Part shown: piece after piece, positions 34,116-45,885 of the stretch | How the letters are laid out: every line of letters starts with the position of its first letter | How positions within the stretch are numbered: the first letter of the stretch is position 1 | Assembly: GCA_963693365.1 (NCBI GenBank) | Contig: CAVNZM010000008.1 | Coordinates: 2,542,001-2,606,000, forward strand | Direction of reading: 5' to 3' | Length of the DNA: 64,000 nucleotides | DNA from: Amoebidium appalachense | Lineage: Eukaryota > Ichthyosporea | The notes under the pieces: model-generated | Seen by the model: the letters and a program-made list of their open reading frames with translations, nothing else | Databases searched by the model: none | What the model was told of the DNA's origin: nothing | Position numbers and translations under genes: made by a program

Positions 34116-35666
34116 GGGTGAGGGATTACCTTATGCTGTGTGACTTTCTTGCAGATACCGGCCCCCGAAAGGCCAAGCCTCTTGTAGATATCCTCGAGGA
34201 TAGACGTGACCTGTCCATTGTACTCTGCACTGACTATATACCAGCTTTTGTCTCCGGGCCCACGGGTCATGATGTTGACACTTCCGAGCAGAACGTCTTC
34301 TGTGTGGGGCACAAACGGACCCCCAGTCGTGACACTGCAAAGAGGCATGGGATTAGTTGGGGCTAAAACAGTAATTACTTCCGACTAGATGTGGCTCCAA
34401 TACATTCCGAAAAGACCGACCCATACACACACCCAGGATGGTTCTGTGAACATAAGGGGCATTTTGCAAGCCTGCCTTTTTCCTTTGTTTAATAAAAATT
34501 ATTTTTTTTATATTTTTTTTTGGGGGGGGGGGGGGGGGGGGAGGGGCATACTTATAGAGCATCGGTGTTGAGATGCCCACACGATTCTTGAATTCTCTTG
34601 ATACTATTGAGTCAACCGTCTCCAAGCTGAACATGTAGTCGATTTCTTTCCTCACCACCTGTCCCTCCTGTTAGTGCCTTCATGTTCACCATTCAACAAC
34701 ACACAGCATGCCTACATATACCCACCACAGTGCATCAACACAACATACACTCTCCGCTGCACACACACGCACACACGCATGCCTACACAACATACACTCT
34801 CCGCACAAACGCACGCACGCACGCATGCCTACACAACATACACTCTCCGCACAAACACACGCACGCACGCATCCCTACACAACATACACTCTCCGCACAA
34901 ACACACGCACGCACGCATGCCTACACAACATACACTCTCCGAACAAACACACGCACGCACGCATGCCTACACAACAAACACTCTCCGCACAAACACACGC
35001 ACGCACGCATGCCTACACAACATACACTCTCCGCACAAACACACGCACGCACGCATGCCTACACAACATACACTCTCCGCACAAACACACGCACACAACA
35101 TACAATCTCCGCCGCACACACACGTACCTCACTGGGTGTATGGGTGTTTTTAAGAGGCTTCAGATCTGTTCCGTAAAGGAACATTGATCTTTCACCGTCC
35201 GATAGGGAGTCCAACAACCTCCAAAACTCCTCCTCCCCCAACGGATCCCCCTGCCCAATCGTGTTAGCCCCTGTTCATGGTAACCACATCCTAATGGTTG
35301 CAAATACGCACCTCTGGAATTTGCCCTGTGATGTCCTCCCTATAAACGAGGAAGACGTCCTTGATGGTGGTACCCTCCACCCAAATCCGGGTGTAGGATT
35401 TTCTCACTCGTGTGGCCTGAGCAGCCTTTTTCAGCCCCTGCACTACCGGCTCGGGAGGCACGAACTTGACGGCACCAGCTGCCCGAAACTCGTGTTCTTT
35501 TTCGATTGACAAAACTATCTTCTCCAAGGAGAGCTTTTCTAGATGCATTTGGCGGAGATGTGCTACGGGTACCTCGTTGAACCCCGCCACCTCCCCAGTC
35601 TCAGTGTCTTGTTGTTGCCCCCTGTCCACCTCTCCCGCTTCTTGCTCTGTGTGTGCGTGCGTGTGT

Positions 35667-35727
<61 letters not shown>

Positions 35728-35818
35728 TAGCCGAGTGCATACATGCGTGCAGGTGCCTTCCCGTGGTGTGTGTGTGTGTGTGTGTGTGTGTCATGCATGC
35801 GTGCAGGTGCCTTCCCGT

Positions 35819-35857
<39 letters not shown>

Positions 35858-35908
35858 GGGGGAGGCAGGGGGGGGGGGGGGGGATTAGCCGAGTGCATAC
35901 ATGCCCGT

Positions 35909-35951
<43 letters not shown>

Positions 35952-36192
35952 GGGGAGGGAGGGGGGGGGGGGGGGGATTAGCCGAGTGCATACATGCCCG
36001 TGGTATGTGTGTGTGTGTGTGTGTGTGTGTGTAGGGGGGGAGGGGGGGGGGGGGTTAGCCGAGTGCATACATGTGTGCAGGTGCCTTTCCGTGGTGTGTG
36101 TGTGTGTGTGTGTGTCATGCATGCGTGCAGGTGCCTTCCCGTGGTGTGTGTGTGTGTGTGTGTGTCATGCATGCGTGCAGGTGCCTTCCCGT

Positions 36193-36249
<57 letters not shown>

Positions 36250-36354
36250 GGGGGGGGGGGGGGGTTAGCCGAGTGCATACATGCGTGCAGGTGCCTTTCC
36301 GTGGTGTGTGTGTGTGTGTGTGTGTGTCATGCATGCGTGCAGGTGCCTTTCCGT

Positions 36355-36394
<40 letters not shown>

Positions 36395-36515
36395 GAGGGA
36401 GGGGGGGGGGGGGGGGGGGGATAAGCCGAGGTGCATGCATGGTGCAGGTGCCTTCCCGTGGTGTGTGTGTGTGTGTGTGTGTGTGTGTCATGCATGCGTG
36501 CAGGTGCCTTCCCGT

Positions 36516-36555
<40 letters not shown>

Positions 36556-36609
36556 GGGGGGGGGGGAGGGGGGGGGGGGGGGGGGTTAGCCGAGTGCATA
36601 CATGCCCGT

Positions 36610-36642
<33 letters not shown>

Positions 36643-36776
36643 GGGGGGGGAGGGGGGGGGGGGTTAGCCGAGTGCATACATGTGTGCAGGTGCCTTTCCG
36701 TGGTGTGTGTGTGTGTGTGTGTGTCATGCATGCGTGCAGGTGCCTTCCCGTGGTGTGTGTGTGTGTGTGTGTGGGT

Positions 36777-36807
<31 letters not shown>

Positions 36808-38024
36808 CCTGGCTGGAAATCCCACTCTCCCCCTTCTCCCTCTCCTCTCCACTCTCCCCCTTCTCCCTCTCCAACCCCCTCTTCCCCTTCTCCCTCTCCT
36901 CTCCACTCTCCCCCTTCTCCCTCTCCAACCCCCTCTTCCCCTTCTCCCTCTCCAACCCCCTCTTCCCCCTCTCCCTCTCCTCTCCACTCTCCCCCTTCTC
37001 CCTCTCCAACCCCCTCTTCCCCCTCTCCCTCTCCTCTCCACTCTCCCCCTTCTCCCTCTCCAACCCCCTCTTCCCCTTCTCCCTCTCCAACCCCCTCTTC
37101 CCCCTCTCCCTCTCCTCTCCACTCTCCCCCTTCTCCCTCTCCAACCCCCTCTTCCCCCTCTCCCTCTCCTCTCCACTCTCCCCCTTCTCCCTCTCCAACC
37201 CCCTCTTCCCCCCTCTCCCTCTCCCTCTCCACTCTCCCCCTTCTCCCTCTCCAACCCCCTCTTCCCCCTCTCCCTCTCCTCTCCACTCTCCCCCTTCTCC
37301 CTCTCCAACCCCCTCTTCCCCCCTCTCCCTCTCCTCTCCACTCTCCCCCTTCTCCCTCTCCAACCCCCTCTTCCCCCTCTCCTTCATCATCACTCTTGTG
37401 GACCTCCACTTTTGCCCGCTTTTTCGGGTGGTTAATCGTCGGGGCCGGCAGTTTGACAGCAGGTCTGTCTGGAGGGCTGCGTGCAGCCCCATCCCACCAC
37501 ACTTCCCATCCGAGCCTTTTGAATATCCAAAAAATTTGTTTCTCCCCCGGCAAAGAACCCGATACTTCAGGTATGTGACTTAAGTCGTGGCTGCCACTGA
37601 AAGTGGAAAGTCGACTGAGCATCGCCGCCAAACCATCCGAGTTTCCATGATAGCTGCCAAGATCGTAAACTCTCCATTGAGGGCCACCCCATTTCAGAAT
37701 CCAAGCAATAGTCGTATTGATACCCTTGTTGTTTTCGAGTTGTTGCAACTGATATTTGTTCCTGTGATACAGACGCCCGTCGTTGAGTTCAAACAAGAAG
37801 ACCGAAACATGATCTGAATCGTTGGGTTTCACAGCGTGTAATATTGGTGCCGTCTTCTTTCTTTGATAACGATTAAAACCCTGTCGTGTGAATAGCTCTT
37901 CACCCGTAAAAATGATTGTAGGATCAGTATGTTTCGAGAATATGAATGTTGGTGGGTTTGCTTGTATGCTACTCTGGAACGCATCATTGATGAGTGCCAG
38001 AAACTGTTCGTTGGTAGCAGCCAT
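33217..38024 (-). CDS. JmjC-domain histone lysine demethylase-like protein, seven exons
   Basis: A Fe(II)/2-oxoglutarate oxygenase of the JmjC class, predicted nuclear, removing methyl groups from lysine. Exons: 38024-36809, 35646-35312, 35250-35128, 34658-34552, 34334-34130, 34052-33687, 33300-33217 (TAG); phases agree throughout, about 811 aa. The JmjC core includes [20 protein letters not shown] with the metal-binding H-x-E (HTED), the cofactor-binding Lys in GDKSWY, and the distal His in [20 protein letters not shown] followed by NFATVNW. These match KDM4/KDM5-type enzymes, and the expected iron ligands and cofactor Lys are present. Exon 1 (start [16 protein letters not shown]) has an unrecognised globular part ([20 protein letters not shown]) and then a long E/G/R/W-rich repeat array. 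The link between exon 1 and the JmjC exons rests on splice phase only. The acceptor at 34052 is the least certain. Confidence 0.82.
34700..35105. repeat. 46-bp minisatellite in a JmjC intron
   Basis: About seven units share CTACACAACATACACTCTCCGCACAAACACACGCACGCACGCATGC in whole or part, for example at 34875, 34921 and 34967. Confidence 0.9.
35670..36800. repeat. compound minisatellite in the first JmjC intron
   Basis: Irregular alternation of TTAGCCGAGTGCATACATG, GTGCAGGTGCCTTCCCGTGG, (TG)n and poly-G units. Confidence 0.9.
36830..37385 (-). repeat. coding minisatellite (CTCTCCCTCTCC..), stop-free in all sense frames
   Basis: Purine-rich on the coding strand; units combine GGGGGAGAGTGGAGAGGAGAGGGAGAAGG and GGAAGAGGGGGTTGGAGAGGGAGAA. 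Unit lengths are not always multiples of 3, so the encoded peptide switches between E/G/W and R/G/W compositions, but no frame meets a stop. Confidence 0.9.
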
Positions 38025-38116
38025 GTTGTTTGTGTGTATTTTGTGTGTGATTGTGAGCTTTTTCTCGTCTGCGAGCGCGCTTGCTATGTGCTTGTGCCAC
38101 TGCTGCGCTCGCGCTC

Positions 38117-38200
<84 letters not shown>

Positions 38201-39391
38201 GTGCCACTGCTGCGCTCGCGTCTAGTCTACAATGTGTGTGTTTAAAATGTGTCGGGAAAAACGTGAAGGAAATTCTACGTGTCTGTATTGAATGAAGAAA
38301 AGGCAGCTAAAAGCGCGACGTGCACAGACTAACAGGTCTGTGTTCTCGTTCTTTGTTTTGACTCTGGCCTGCTTGCAACGTATACAGTTTCAGCGCCGGG
38401 GTGCAAGTGACACGAACTGAAGTGGCGCGCTTCAATCATGTCATTGAAATGATAGCTGACCAATCAATAGTTTGTCCTGTTTGCCCAATTGCAAAATGGA
38501 ATGTGTATTGGGCAATACTCGGCGCGCGTACGTGATAACTGGCCAATCAGTAAGATCGTTTCACCGACCCGGCTGCCCCTCTGCGTAGCCAAATTTGTGG
38601 CTAATTAAGTGTTATAACTTAGCAATAAAAATAATATACCCCAACATGATTAATTTATATTTATTATGCAAATATTTGCTTAGAAATTTGTGTGGAAAGC
38701 GTTTTCTGAAACCAGTCTACGAAAAGCCTTTAGGATTTGCAACATCGTATCAAATTGGCTAATCAGATCATGCCATGGCCGACACGCGTTTGCCCTTAGT
38801 ACCAGTGCCCGATAGCCCCTATCCAACAATCACTGAATGATTCGCGTGCATTTGGGAATATTCGCGCACGTGATAACTGGCTAATCAACTCGGCTAATTA
38901 TAGTATTACCGCCCTTGCTCCCCAGGACCCTTCCGCGAAGCAATATATATCGCTAATATGTACCAATAAATACCAAAAGCACCAAAATAAATTGATTATA
39001 CACTTTCTTAATACAAAAATTATGTGTGGAAAGCGTTTTGTGAATCCGGCATCTGAAGAGCCGATGGGGCACTTGGCCAATCAGATTATGACATGCGCTG
39101 CCTGGAGTGCCAGTGCCCTATCACATGGATCCAACTGTTATACACCAATCAGAGCACGGAGAAGTCCGCGAATGAGATGGCCAATCAGATTATGAAATTC
39201 GCTGCCTGGAGTGCCAGTGCCCTATCACTGACGTGGATCCAACTGTTATATACCAATCAGAGCACAAAGAAGTCCGCGAATGAGATGACCATTGGACAAT
39301 CAGATTATGAAATTCGCTGCCTGGAGTGCCAGTGCCCGATCACTGACGTGGATCCAACAAAGAAGTCCGCGAATGAGATGCTATTGGATAT

Positions 39392-39428
<37 letters not shown>

Positions 39429-40125
39429 GTGTGTGTGTGTGTGTGTGCGTGTGTGTGTGCGTGTGTGTGTGCGTGTGTGTGTGAGCTGTGTGTGCAAAAA
39501 GAGGGGAAATAAGCGCTGCATACAAAAGCCCCGAAGTGGAGTATACGACAAACCCAGCGCCAGCGCTTCATACCCAAAGTGGATACAATAAAAAGACAGT
39601 TGCTGTGTGTGCAAAGCTGTGTGTGCAAAAAGAGGGGAAATAAGCGCTGCATACAAAAGCCCCGAAGTGGAGTATACGACAAACCCAGCGCCAGCGCTTC
39701 ATACCCAAAGTGGATACAATATTTTACATCTCATGCACTACAAGGCTTGGCAAAGCTTGGTCCTCGGTCCTCAGTCCTCAATGGATCCCCTTATAAGAAC
39801 ATTTTGCTTCTAAAAATCATCGGTGATGGCCTTTTTGATCAGTTCACAGCCGCGTTTGCACATGAATGAATTTTGCTTTATTTTGGCTTTGTGTAAGAGG
39901 TTTTTTTCAGTTCACGGTGTGTTTGCACGCGATAGAATTTTCGTTTGCTTTGCTTTCTGTAAATAATTCAGTGACGACTTTTTTTGTTCGTATCTCTATT
40001 TCAGTGACGACTTTTTTTTGTTCGTATCTTTTTTTTTTTTTGGGAAGAAGTGTCTGACTCTGACCTCCACGTTTTTCAGGGTAGTCTTTTTTATTTCACA
40101 TTCCCCTCTTTTGAATTTGTGAACC
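38025..40125. other. intergenic; CCAAT-rich 110-bp repeats and two 100-bp repeats, no gene recognised
   Basis: A (TG)n tract lies at 38120-38200. Three about 110-bp units at 39075-39385 carry CCAATCAGATTATG and GCCTGGAGTGCCAGTGCCC. A direct duplication (39488-39590, 39621-39721; TGTGCAAAAAGAGGGGAAATAAGCGC) follows. CCAATCA boxes recur through 38450-38900. No protein-like ORF. Confidence 0.6.
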
Positions 40126-41429
40126 ATGGATAGCGCCTCGCAAATGGTCGGGCAAAGCACAAACCCCGCCGACCCCACCGACCCCAAAAAGGGCACCCCC
40201 ACCGACCCCACCGACCCCAAAAAGGGCACCCCCACCGACCCCGCCGACCCCGCCGACCCCACCGACAAAAAGGGCACCCCCGCCGACCCCGCCGACCCCA
40301 CCGACAAAAAGGGCACCCCCGCCGACCCCGCCGACCCCACCGACAAAAAGGGCACCCCCGCCGACCCCACCGCCAAGGACGTTTCTTCGGCTCCCATCGA
40401 CCATAGACTTATGGAAGCACTACAGGCAGAAATGAAGGCAGAAATGACATTGCAACTTAGTCAGATTTTAGCCTCACTTGGCGTGACATCTGTGCCTGCT
40501 ACACCCACCACCGCCGCCACCACCTTACTCGAATACAAAGAGAAATATGAAAATGCGGAGAAAGCGTTGCAAACGATGGAAGATGAAAACAAACGGTTGA
40601 CAGAAACGATTAGAGAGGTCAAAGAAGCAGCAGTCAAAGATAAATATACTGCTTCTGCAACGAACAACCTGTTGGTTGAGAGGGTTCAGGAACTCGAAGC
40701 TCGGCTCATTAGTGAGACGGCCGAAAAGTTATCCTTGCAGGATGAGGTGGCCTGGCAGAAGGAGGAAAATGCAAAAGTCGAGTCAGAGATGGCAGACCTG
40801 CAGAAAACCTATCGAAAGACAGTCAAGGAGAGCACACAAAAACTGCTTTTGGGCCTGAAACGCTCCCCCCATACATCCGACGTCGAGGAGATACTCCCCC
40901 CCCCCCCCCCTCTAGCGCTACCCAATCCGGTCGTTCATCCGTTGCCTTCACCCGCCCCCACCAACGTCCTATTCAGAGTGCCCCCGCTCGCATAGACCCC
41001 ATGATGTCCAATCCCCACACACAAACATCCGACGTCGAGGAGATACTCCCCCCCCCCCCCTCTAGCACTACCCAATCCGGTCGTTCATCCGTTGCCTTCA
41101 CCCGCCCCCACCAACGTCCTATTCAGAGTGCCCCCGCTCGCACAGACCCCATGATGTCCAGTCCCCACACAAAAACCGGGCTCGGGCTGAAGAGGGGGGC
41201 GGATTCAGGTGGGAATGTGTCCAAACGGTTCCGGGGCGGAGAGAGAGAAAGGCCCAAGGAATCAATAGATAAGATTCTCGACGAAGCAGCCAGAGAGGAG
41301 GATGAGAAGAAGCGGAAAGAAAGCAGTCGTGCAGGGCAGGGCAAGAAAGAAAGACCATCGGGCAAGAAAACGGTGGCCCTCCGCACACGGAAGCCTGTGA
41401 CTTCCAGTGACGATGACCGTTCGGTCTGA
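40126..41429 (+). pseudogene. repeat/coiled-coil/basic protein split by a C-tract length difference
   Basis: The first frame (40126-40995, 289 aa) has an N-terminal tandem repeat (DPTDKKGTPADPA), a helical/coiled-coil centre (about residues 100-245; EYKEKYENAEKALQTMEDEN), then a Pro run and premature stop. A second frame (41001-41429) carries a Lys/Arg-rich C-terminus (GKKERPSGKKTVALRTRKP). A 147-bp tandem duplication (about 40870-41165) contains a C run of 15 in the first copy and 13 in the second; the first-copy length throws the reading frame out. With 13 or 16 C the two frames would be continuous (about 434 aa). Whether this is a real break, a slippage switch or an assembly error cannot be decided here. 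No family recognised. Confidence 0.6.
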
Positions 41430-41444
41430 AAGACTTTGTGTGTT

Positions 41445-41475
41445 TTTTTTTTTTTTTGTTTTTTGTTCTTTTTTT

Positions 41476-41530
<55 letters not shown>

Positions 41531-41846
41531 CTTCGACTATGTTTACATGGCAGAGCCTAAGACGTTGGAGTGATGCCGTGTGAAATGTGGAAAAATATAG
41601 ACTTGACTATGAAATACGGAAAGCATTGTTTTTTTTTGTTTTTGTTTTTTTTTTTTTTTTTTTTTTTTTTGGGGGGGGGGGGGGGGGGGAGGGGGGGGGG
41701 GGGAGAGAGGGAGGGGGGGGGGGGCTTCGACTATGTTACATGGCAGAGCCTAGGACGTGGGAGTGATGCCGTGTGAAATCTGGAAAAATATAGACTTGAC
41801 TATGAAACAATGGAAAGCATTGTTTTTTTTTTGGTTTTTTCTTTTT

Positions 41847-41881
<35 letters not shown>

Positions 41882-41905
41882 CTTCGACTATGTTACATGG
41901 CAGAG
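41445..41905. repeat. three-unit repeat: poly-T/poly-G plus CTTCGACTATGTTACATGGC
   Basis: Units share CTTCGACTATGTTACATGGCAGAGCC and TGATGCCGTGTGAAAT..GGAAAAATATAGACTTGACTATGAAA, each followed by T(n)G(n). Confidence 0.9.
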
Positions 41906-42044
41906 CCTACGGTTTCTGTATAATGTATAGGTAGAAGTTTTGGGATTTCTTTTTACAATCGGTTGGAGATGGATTTTATAAAAAGAAATCCAGTGTTATC
42001 TGAATCTGTGCTTACCCCACATGCTTGTATACACAGACGTGATG

Positions 42045-42182
42045 CCCCCCCCCCCCCACCCCCCTCCCCTCCCCCCTTCATGCATGCACGTCTAAGTCCT
42101 TCAACCCCCATGCCATGCACACATTCAAAGAGTCCCCCACCACCCACATGCACTAGCACCATTTCTCTCTTCCTGCTCTATA

Positions 42183-42222
<40 letters not shown>

Positions 42223-42333
42223 CCCCCTTCATGCATGCACGTCTAAGTCCTTCAATCCCCATGCCATGCACACACTCAAAGAGTCCCCCACCACCCACAT
42301 GCACTAGCACCATTTCTCTCTTCCTGCTCTATA

Positions 42334-42366
<33 letters not shown>

Positions 42367-42489
42367 CCCCCTCCCCTCCCCCCTTCATGCATGCACGTCT
42401 AAGTCCTTCAATCCCCATGCCATGCACCCACTCAAAGAGTCCCCCACCACCCACATGCACTAGCACCATTTCTCTCTTCCTGCTCTATA

Positions 42490-42526
<37 letters not shown>

Positions 42527-42784
42527 CCTCCCCCCTTCATGCATGCACGTCTAAGTCCTTCAATCCCCATGCCATGCACACACTCAAAGAGTCCCCCACC
42601 ACCCACATGCACTAGCACCATTTCTCTCTTCCTGCTCTATATCCCCCCCGCCCCCCCCCACCCCCTCCCCTCCCCCCTTCATGCATGCACGTCTAAGTCC
42701 TTCAATCCCCATGCCATGCACACACTCAAAGAGTCCCCCACCACCCACATGTACTAGCACCATTTCTCTCTTCCTGCTCTATAT

Positions 42785-42816
<32 letters not shown>

Positions 42817-43085
42817 CCTCCCCCCTTCATGCATGCACGTCTAAGTCCTTCAATCCCCATGCCATGCACACACTCAAAGAGTCCCCCACCACCCACATGC
42901 ACTAGCACCATTTCTCTCTTCCTGCTCTATATCCCCCCCCCACCCCCCCCCCCCCCCCCCCCCCCTCCCCTCCCCCCTTCATGCATGCACGTCTAAGTCC
43001 TTCAATCCCCATGCCATGCACACACTCAAAGAGTCCCCCACCACCCACATGCACTAGCACCATTTCTCTCTTCCTGCTCTGTATT
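42045..43085. repeat. seven tandem units of about 145-157 bp with poly-C
   Basis: Units start with TTCATGCATGCACGTCTAAG near 42078, 42226, 42383, 42537, 42678, 42825 and 42978. They are highly similar apart from the C-run length. Confidence 0.93.
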
Positions 43086-43241
43086 CCCTGCATGCACTAG
43101 CAGTGTTACTCGTTCATCCCAGCCCGGGCCAATGGTATGCAAAGTAACTGTATCGGCCGTGCAGCGCTGTCGTTGTGTGTTTATTTTCGTGTTTTCGGGT
43201 CGGTGCACGTGTGGTGTGGAGTACCATGTTTATTGCTTTTT

Positions 43242-43803
43242 GTATCAGCGCTGGCGTGTACTCCACTTTTGTATCAGCGCTGGCGTGTACTCCACTTTTG
43301 TATCAGCGCTGGCGTGTACTCCACTTTTGTATCAGCGCTGGCGTGTACTCCACTTTTGTATCAGCGCTGGCGTGTACTCCACTTTTGTATCAGCGCTGGC
43401 GTGTACTCCACTTTTGTATCAGCGCTGGCGTGTACTCCACTTTTGTATCAGCGCTGGCGTGTACTCCACTTTTGTATCAGCGCTGGCGTGTACTCCACTT
43501 TTGTATCAGCGCTGGCGTGTACTCCACTTTTGTATCAGCGCTGGCGTGTACTCCACTTTTGTATCAGCGCTAGCGTGTACTCCACTTTTGTATCAGCGCT
43601 GGCGTGTACTCCACTTTTGTATCAGCGCTGGCGTGTACTCCACTTTTGTATCAGCGCTGGCGTGTACTCCACTTTTGTATCAGCGCTGGCGCTGTGATTG
43701 TCGTGTACTCCACTTTTGTATCAGCGCTGGCGCTGTGATTGTCGTGTACTCCACTTTTGTATCAGCGCTGGCGCTGTGATTGTCGTGTACTCCACTTTTG
43801 TAG
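43242..43803. repeat. 29-bp minisatellite, about 15 units, then three 41-bp variant units
   Basis: Unit TATCAGCGCTGGCGTGTACTCCACTTTTG. The last three units carry a 12-bp internal insertion (CGCTGTGATTGT). Units are contiguous with no unique spacers. Because 29 is not a multiple of 3, the open frame through it repeats every 87 bp. Confidence 0.97.
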
Positions 43804-43821
43804 CGCGGTGTGTTAATTGAA

Positions 43822-43961
43822 TTAAAAGTCCGAGTGACTTGTTTGTCTCAGAGTGGTGTCGTACTCCGCAGCACCCGTCTTCTTATTGAAATAGTATATG
43901 ACTGCATACATCAATGGTGTAACCAATAAACATGTGAGGACAATAGTGTCGTACCTACAAA
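43822..43961 (-). pseudogene. membrane-protein gene, 3' part of a split exon
   Basis: Encodes RYDTIVLTCLLVTPLMYAVI.. and ends TSHSDF with a TAA at 43824-43822. Its frame continues exactly from 53381-53606 on the same strand if the intervening 9.4 kb is left out. One clear transmembrane helix. Protein family not recognised. Confidence 0.65.
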
Positions 43962-44552
43962 CAGAGTGTATACAAACTACTCTAACTATCTGCACGCTTA
44001 AAGGGGCTCGAAACTGTGTATACGTATAAACTTTTCTTTGAGTTGGGTGGGAAGCGAGTTTTTTGTGTTCTGAGAAGAACTTCCAAAAGCCCGCGACCCC
44101 GCGAGACACTTCACAGACACGCGGCCCACTGGCCAGACAAATACCACAGTGACATTCAGCCAATCACAACACTCCCTCCCCCACAGACTACACGCACTCC
44201 ACACCATTGGCTACCGCGACCTCAGACACCCCTACAGCACTACAACACGTACACACGTTTACTCACAATACATATAAGCATACACACACGCGAGCAGGCA
44301 ACATGGTGCTCGCCACCCACACAGCAAGAAGCAATACAACATTTAACATGGAGAGTACGCAGAGGCATGGGGCATGCACGCGCGCACCAAACAATCAGCC
44401 GCCGCTGCATCAGATTCTCCCCATACCACTGATTAATCTCCTCATACCCCATTTAGACCCCGGCATCACTATGCAAGAAAACCCCCGAAATTAACTCACC
44501 AAAACACAAAATATAGAAGTAAACTAATACGAATCAGCTCAGCACATGACAA
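43957..44552. mobile_element. left 596-bp direct terminal repeat of a 9.4-kb insert
   Basis: Near-identical and collinear with 52789-53384. The outer ends meet the interrupted membrane-protein coding sequence and share ACAAA at both outer borders. The ends do not show the TG..CA of ordinary LTRs, so the element class is uncertain. Confidence 0.75.
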
Positions 44553-44897
44553 CTCCCCCCTCGCACAGAAAATAACTGAGTTCCACCTCAGTAAAAACTA
44601 CCTAAAAACAAAATAAAGTTATGTGCTGAGCGACTACAACTACCGCTACCCATGCAGGAAGCAACATTTAACATATAACATAAAACATATACATACATCC
44701 ACACACCACCCCACCATGGTTAATACCCAACCCAACCCCAAAACAAGGATAATTATGAACCGCCACTGACGTTGCCCTGTAGATGCACCTCTGCCCCCGT
44801 CCACAATCTGCACCCAAAACCCCATGCCCCTGGCACAATGTTATATCGAGTGGAACATAGCAACAGACATGATAACAGACACCATCCATACAACCAC
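44553..44897. other. internal sequence of the outer insert, no gene recognised
   Basis: AT-rich, C-rich on the plus strand. It ends in the ACCAC target site of the Copia element (44893-44897). Confidence 0.5.
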
Positions 44898-45823
44898 TGT
44901 TGTAATACGTAGTATTTACATATGGTAAGATCTTCTCAGTTTGTGTTATGTTTCAGTTCATATGCTTAGTGTAAATGCCACACTCCTATTATGTAAAGTG
45001 TAGCATCGATCTCCGATATGCTTGTATACTTGTAATCGTGTTGTATCGGCTTTAATCGTGTATTGTAATATCGATTAGAATATTTATATGTGTGTACACG
45101 GATCCACCCACTCAGGGAGAGACGTGTACATGTTCGTGTGTACATAAATATCTCTGGTTATAGTTATGCTATTACTATCTTGTTTGTTGATCTGTGCTCT
45201 CTTTTCCTTCCTCTTTCTCCTTCCTTATTTTCTTTTCTTTCTCTCCTTGTCTTCATGTGTATAATCGTATTTCTTTTCTACTAATATATGTTAGGTAGAT
45301 TTGTGTTACTTAATACGTGTTCATTGGACGGTAACACACTTAGGCTACACTTAGAATAGCATGTGTGTTTAGACTTCATTAATTCACTTTAGTTTTCATG
45401 TGTTGCCGGGCTTTAACCAATCATCAAGGTTAAGTGTGATATGTCTGAGTCTTTGCAGTATGTCATAGGTTAGAACTTCCTTGATGATGACACGAGTTGA
45501 TCCTAACTAGTGTCTGTGTCCTATCGTGTACGCCTCCGCGTACCGGATCTCTCTGAAAGCAATTGGTTCTTAGTGATTGGTTTCTATTAGAGATGGATCT
45601 GATTTCCGACTGGTCGGAAATCATGTATGGATTGGACTTAGAGGAATTTCAGGTATTTATTCGAAGATCAGAATAAATTCAGTTCAGTCGTGTCTAAACA
45701 TTGATGTCTGTTGTGTACACTGCTCCGATCGTTCCGTGTTTTGTTGTTGTGTGTGTCTGTGGTGTTCTCACACTGCACCACTGTGTCTCTGCTTTCATTC
45801 CTAAATACTTATAGAAATTAACA
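44898..45823 (+). mobile_element. Copia retrotransposon 5' LTR (926 bp)
   Basis: Starts TGTTGTAATACG and ends GAAATTAACA. The 3' LTR has the same length and differs at only three positions seen by eye. The preceding 5 bp, ACCAC, match the 5 bp after the 3' LTR. Confidence 0.97.
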
Positions 45824-45885
45824 GGTTATGCAGCCCTTTTGCACGCTCCCTACACACATCTAGAACTCGCGCTCGTTTTTCAATC

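Noticed and set aside
43242-43803. CRISPR-like repeat array
   Set aside because: The 29-bp units are contiguous with no unique spacers, and the genome is eukaryotic; it is a minisatellite.
44016-44494. ORFs duplicated at 44.0-44.5 and 52.8-53.3 kb
   Set aside because: They lie inside the terminal repeats and show no protein-like features beyond chance open frames.
45090-45804. Small ORFs duplicated at 50902-51616
   Set aside because: Open frames within the Copia LTRs, not genes.
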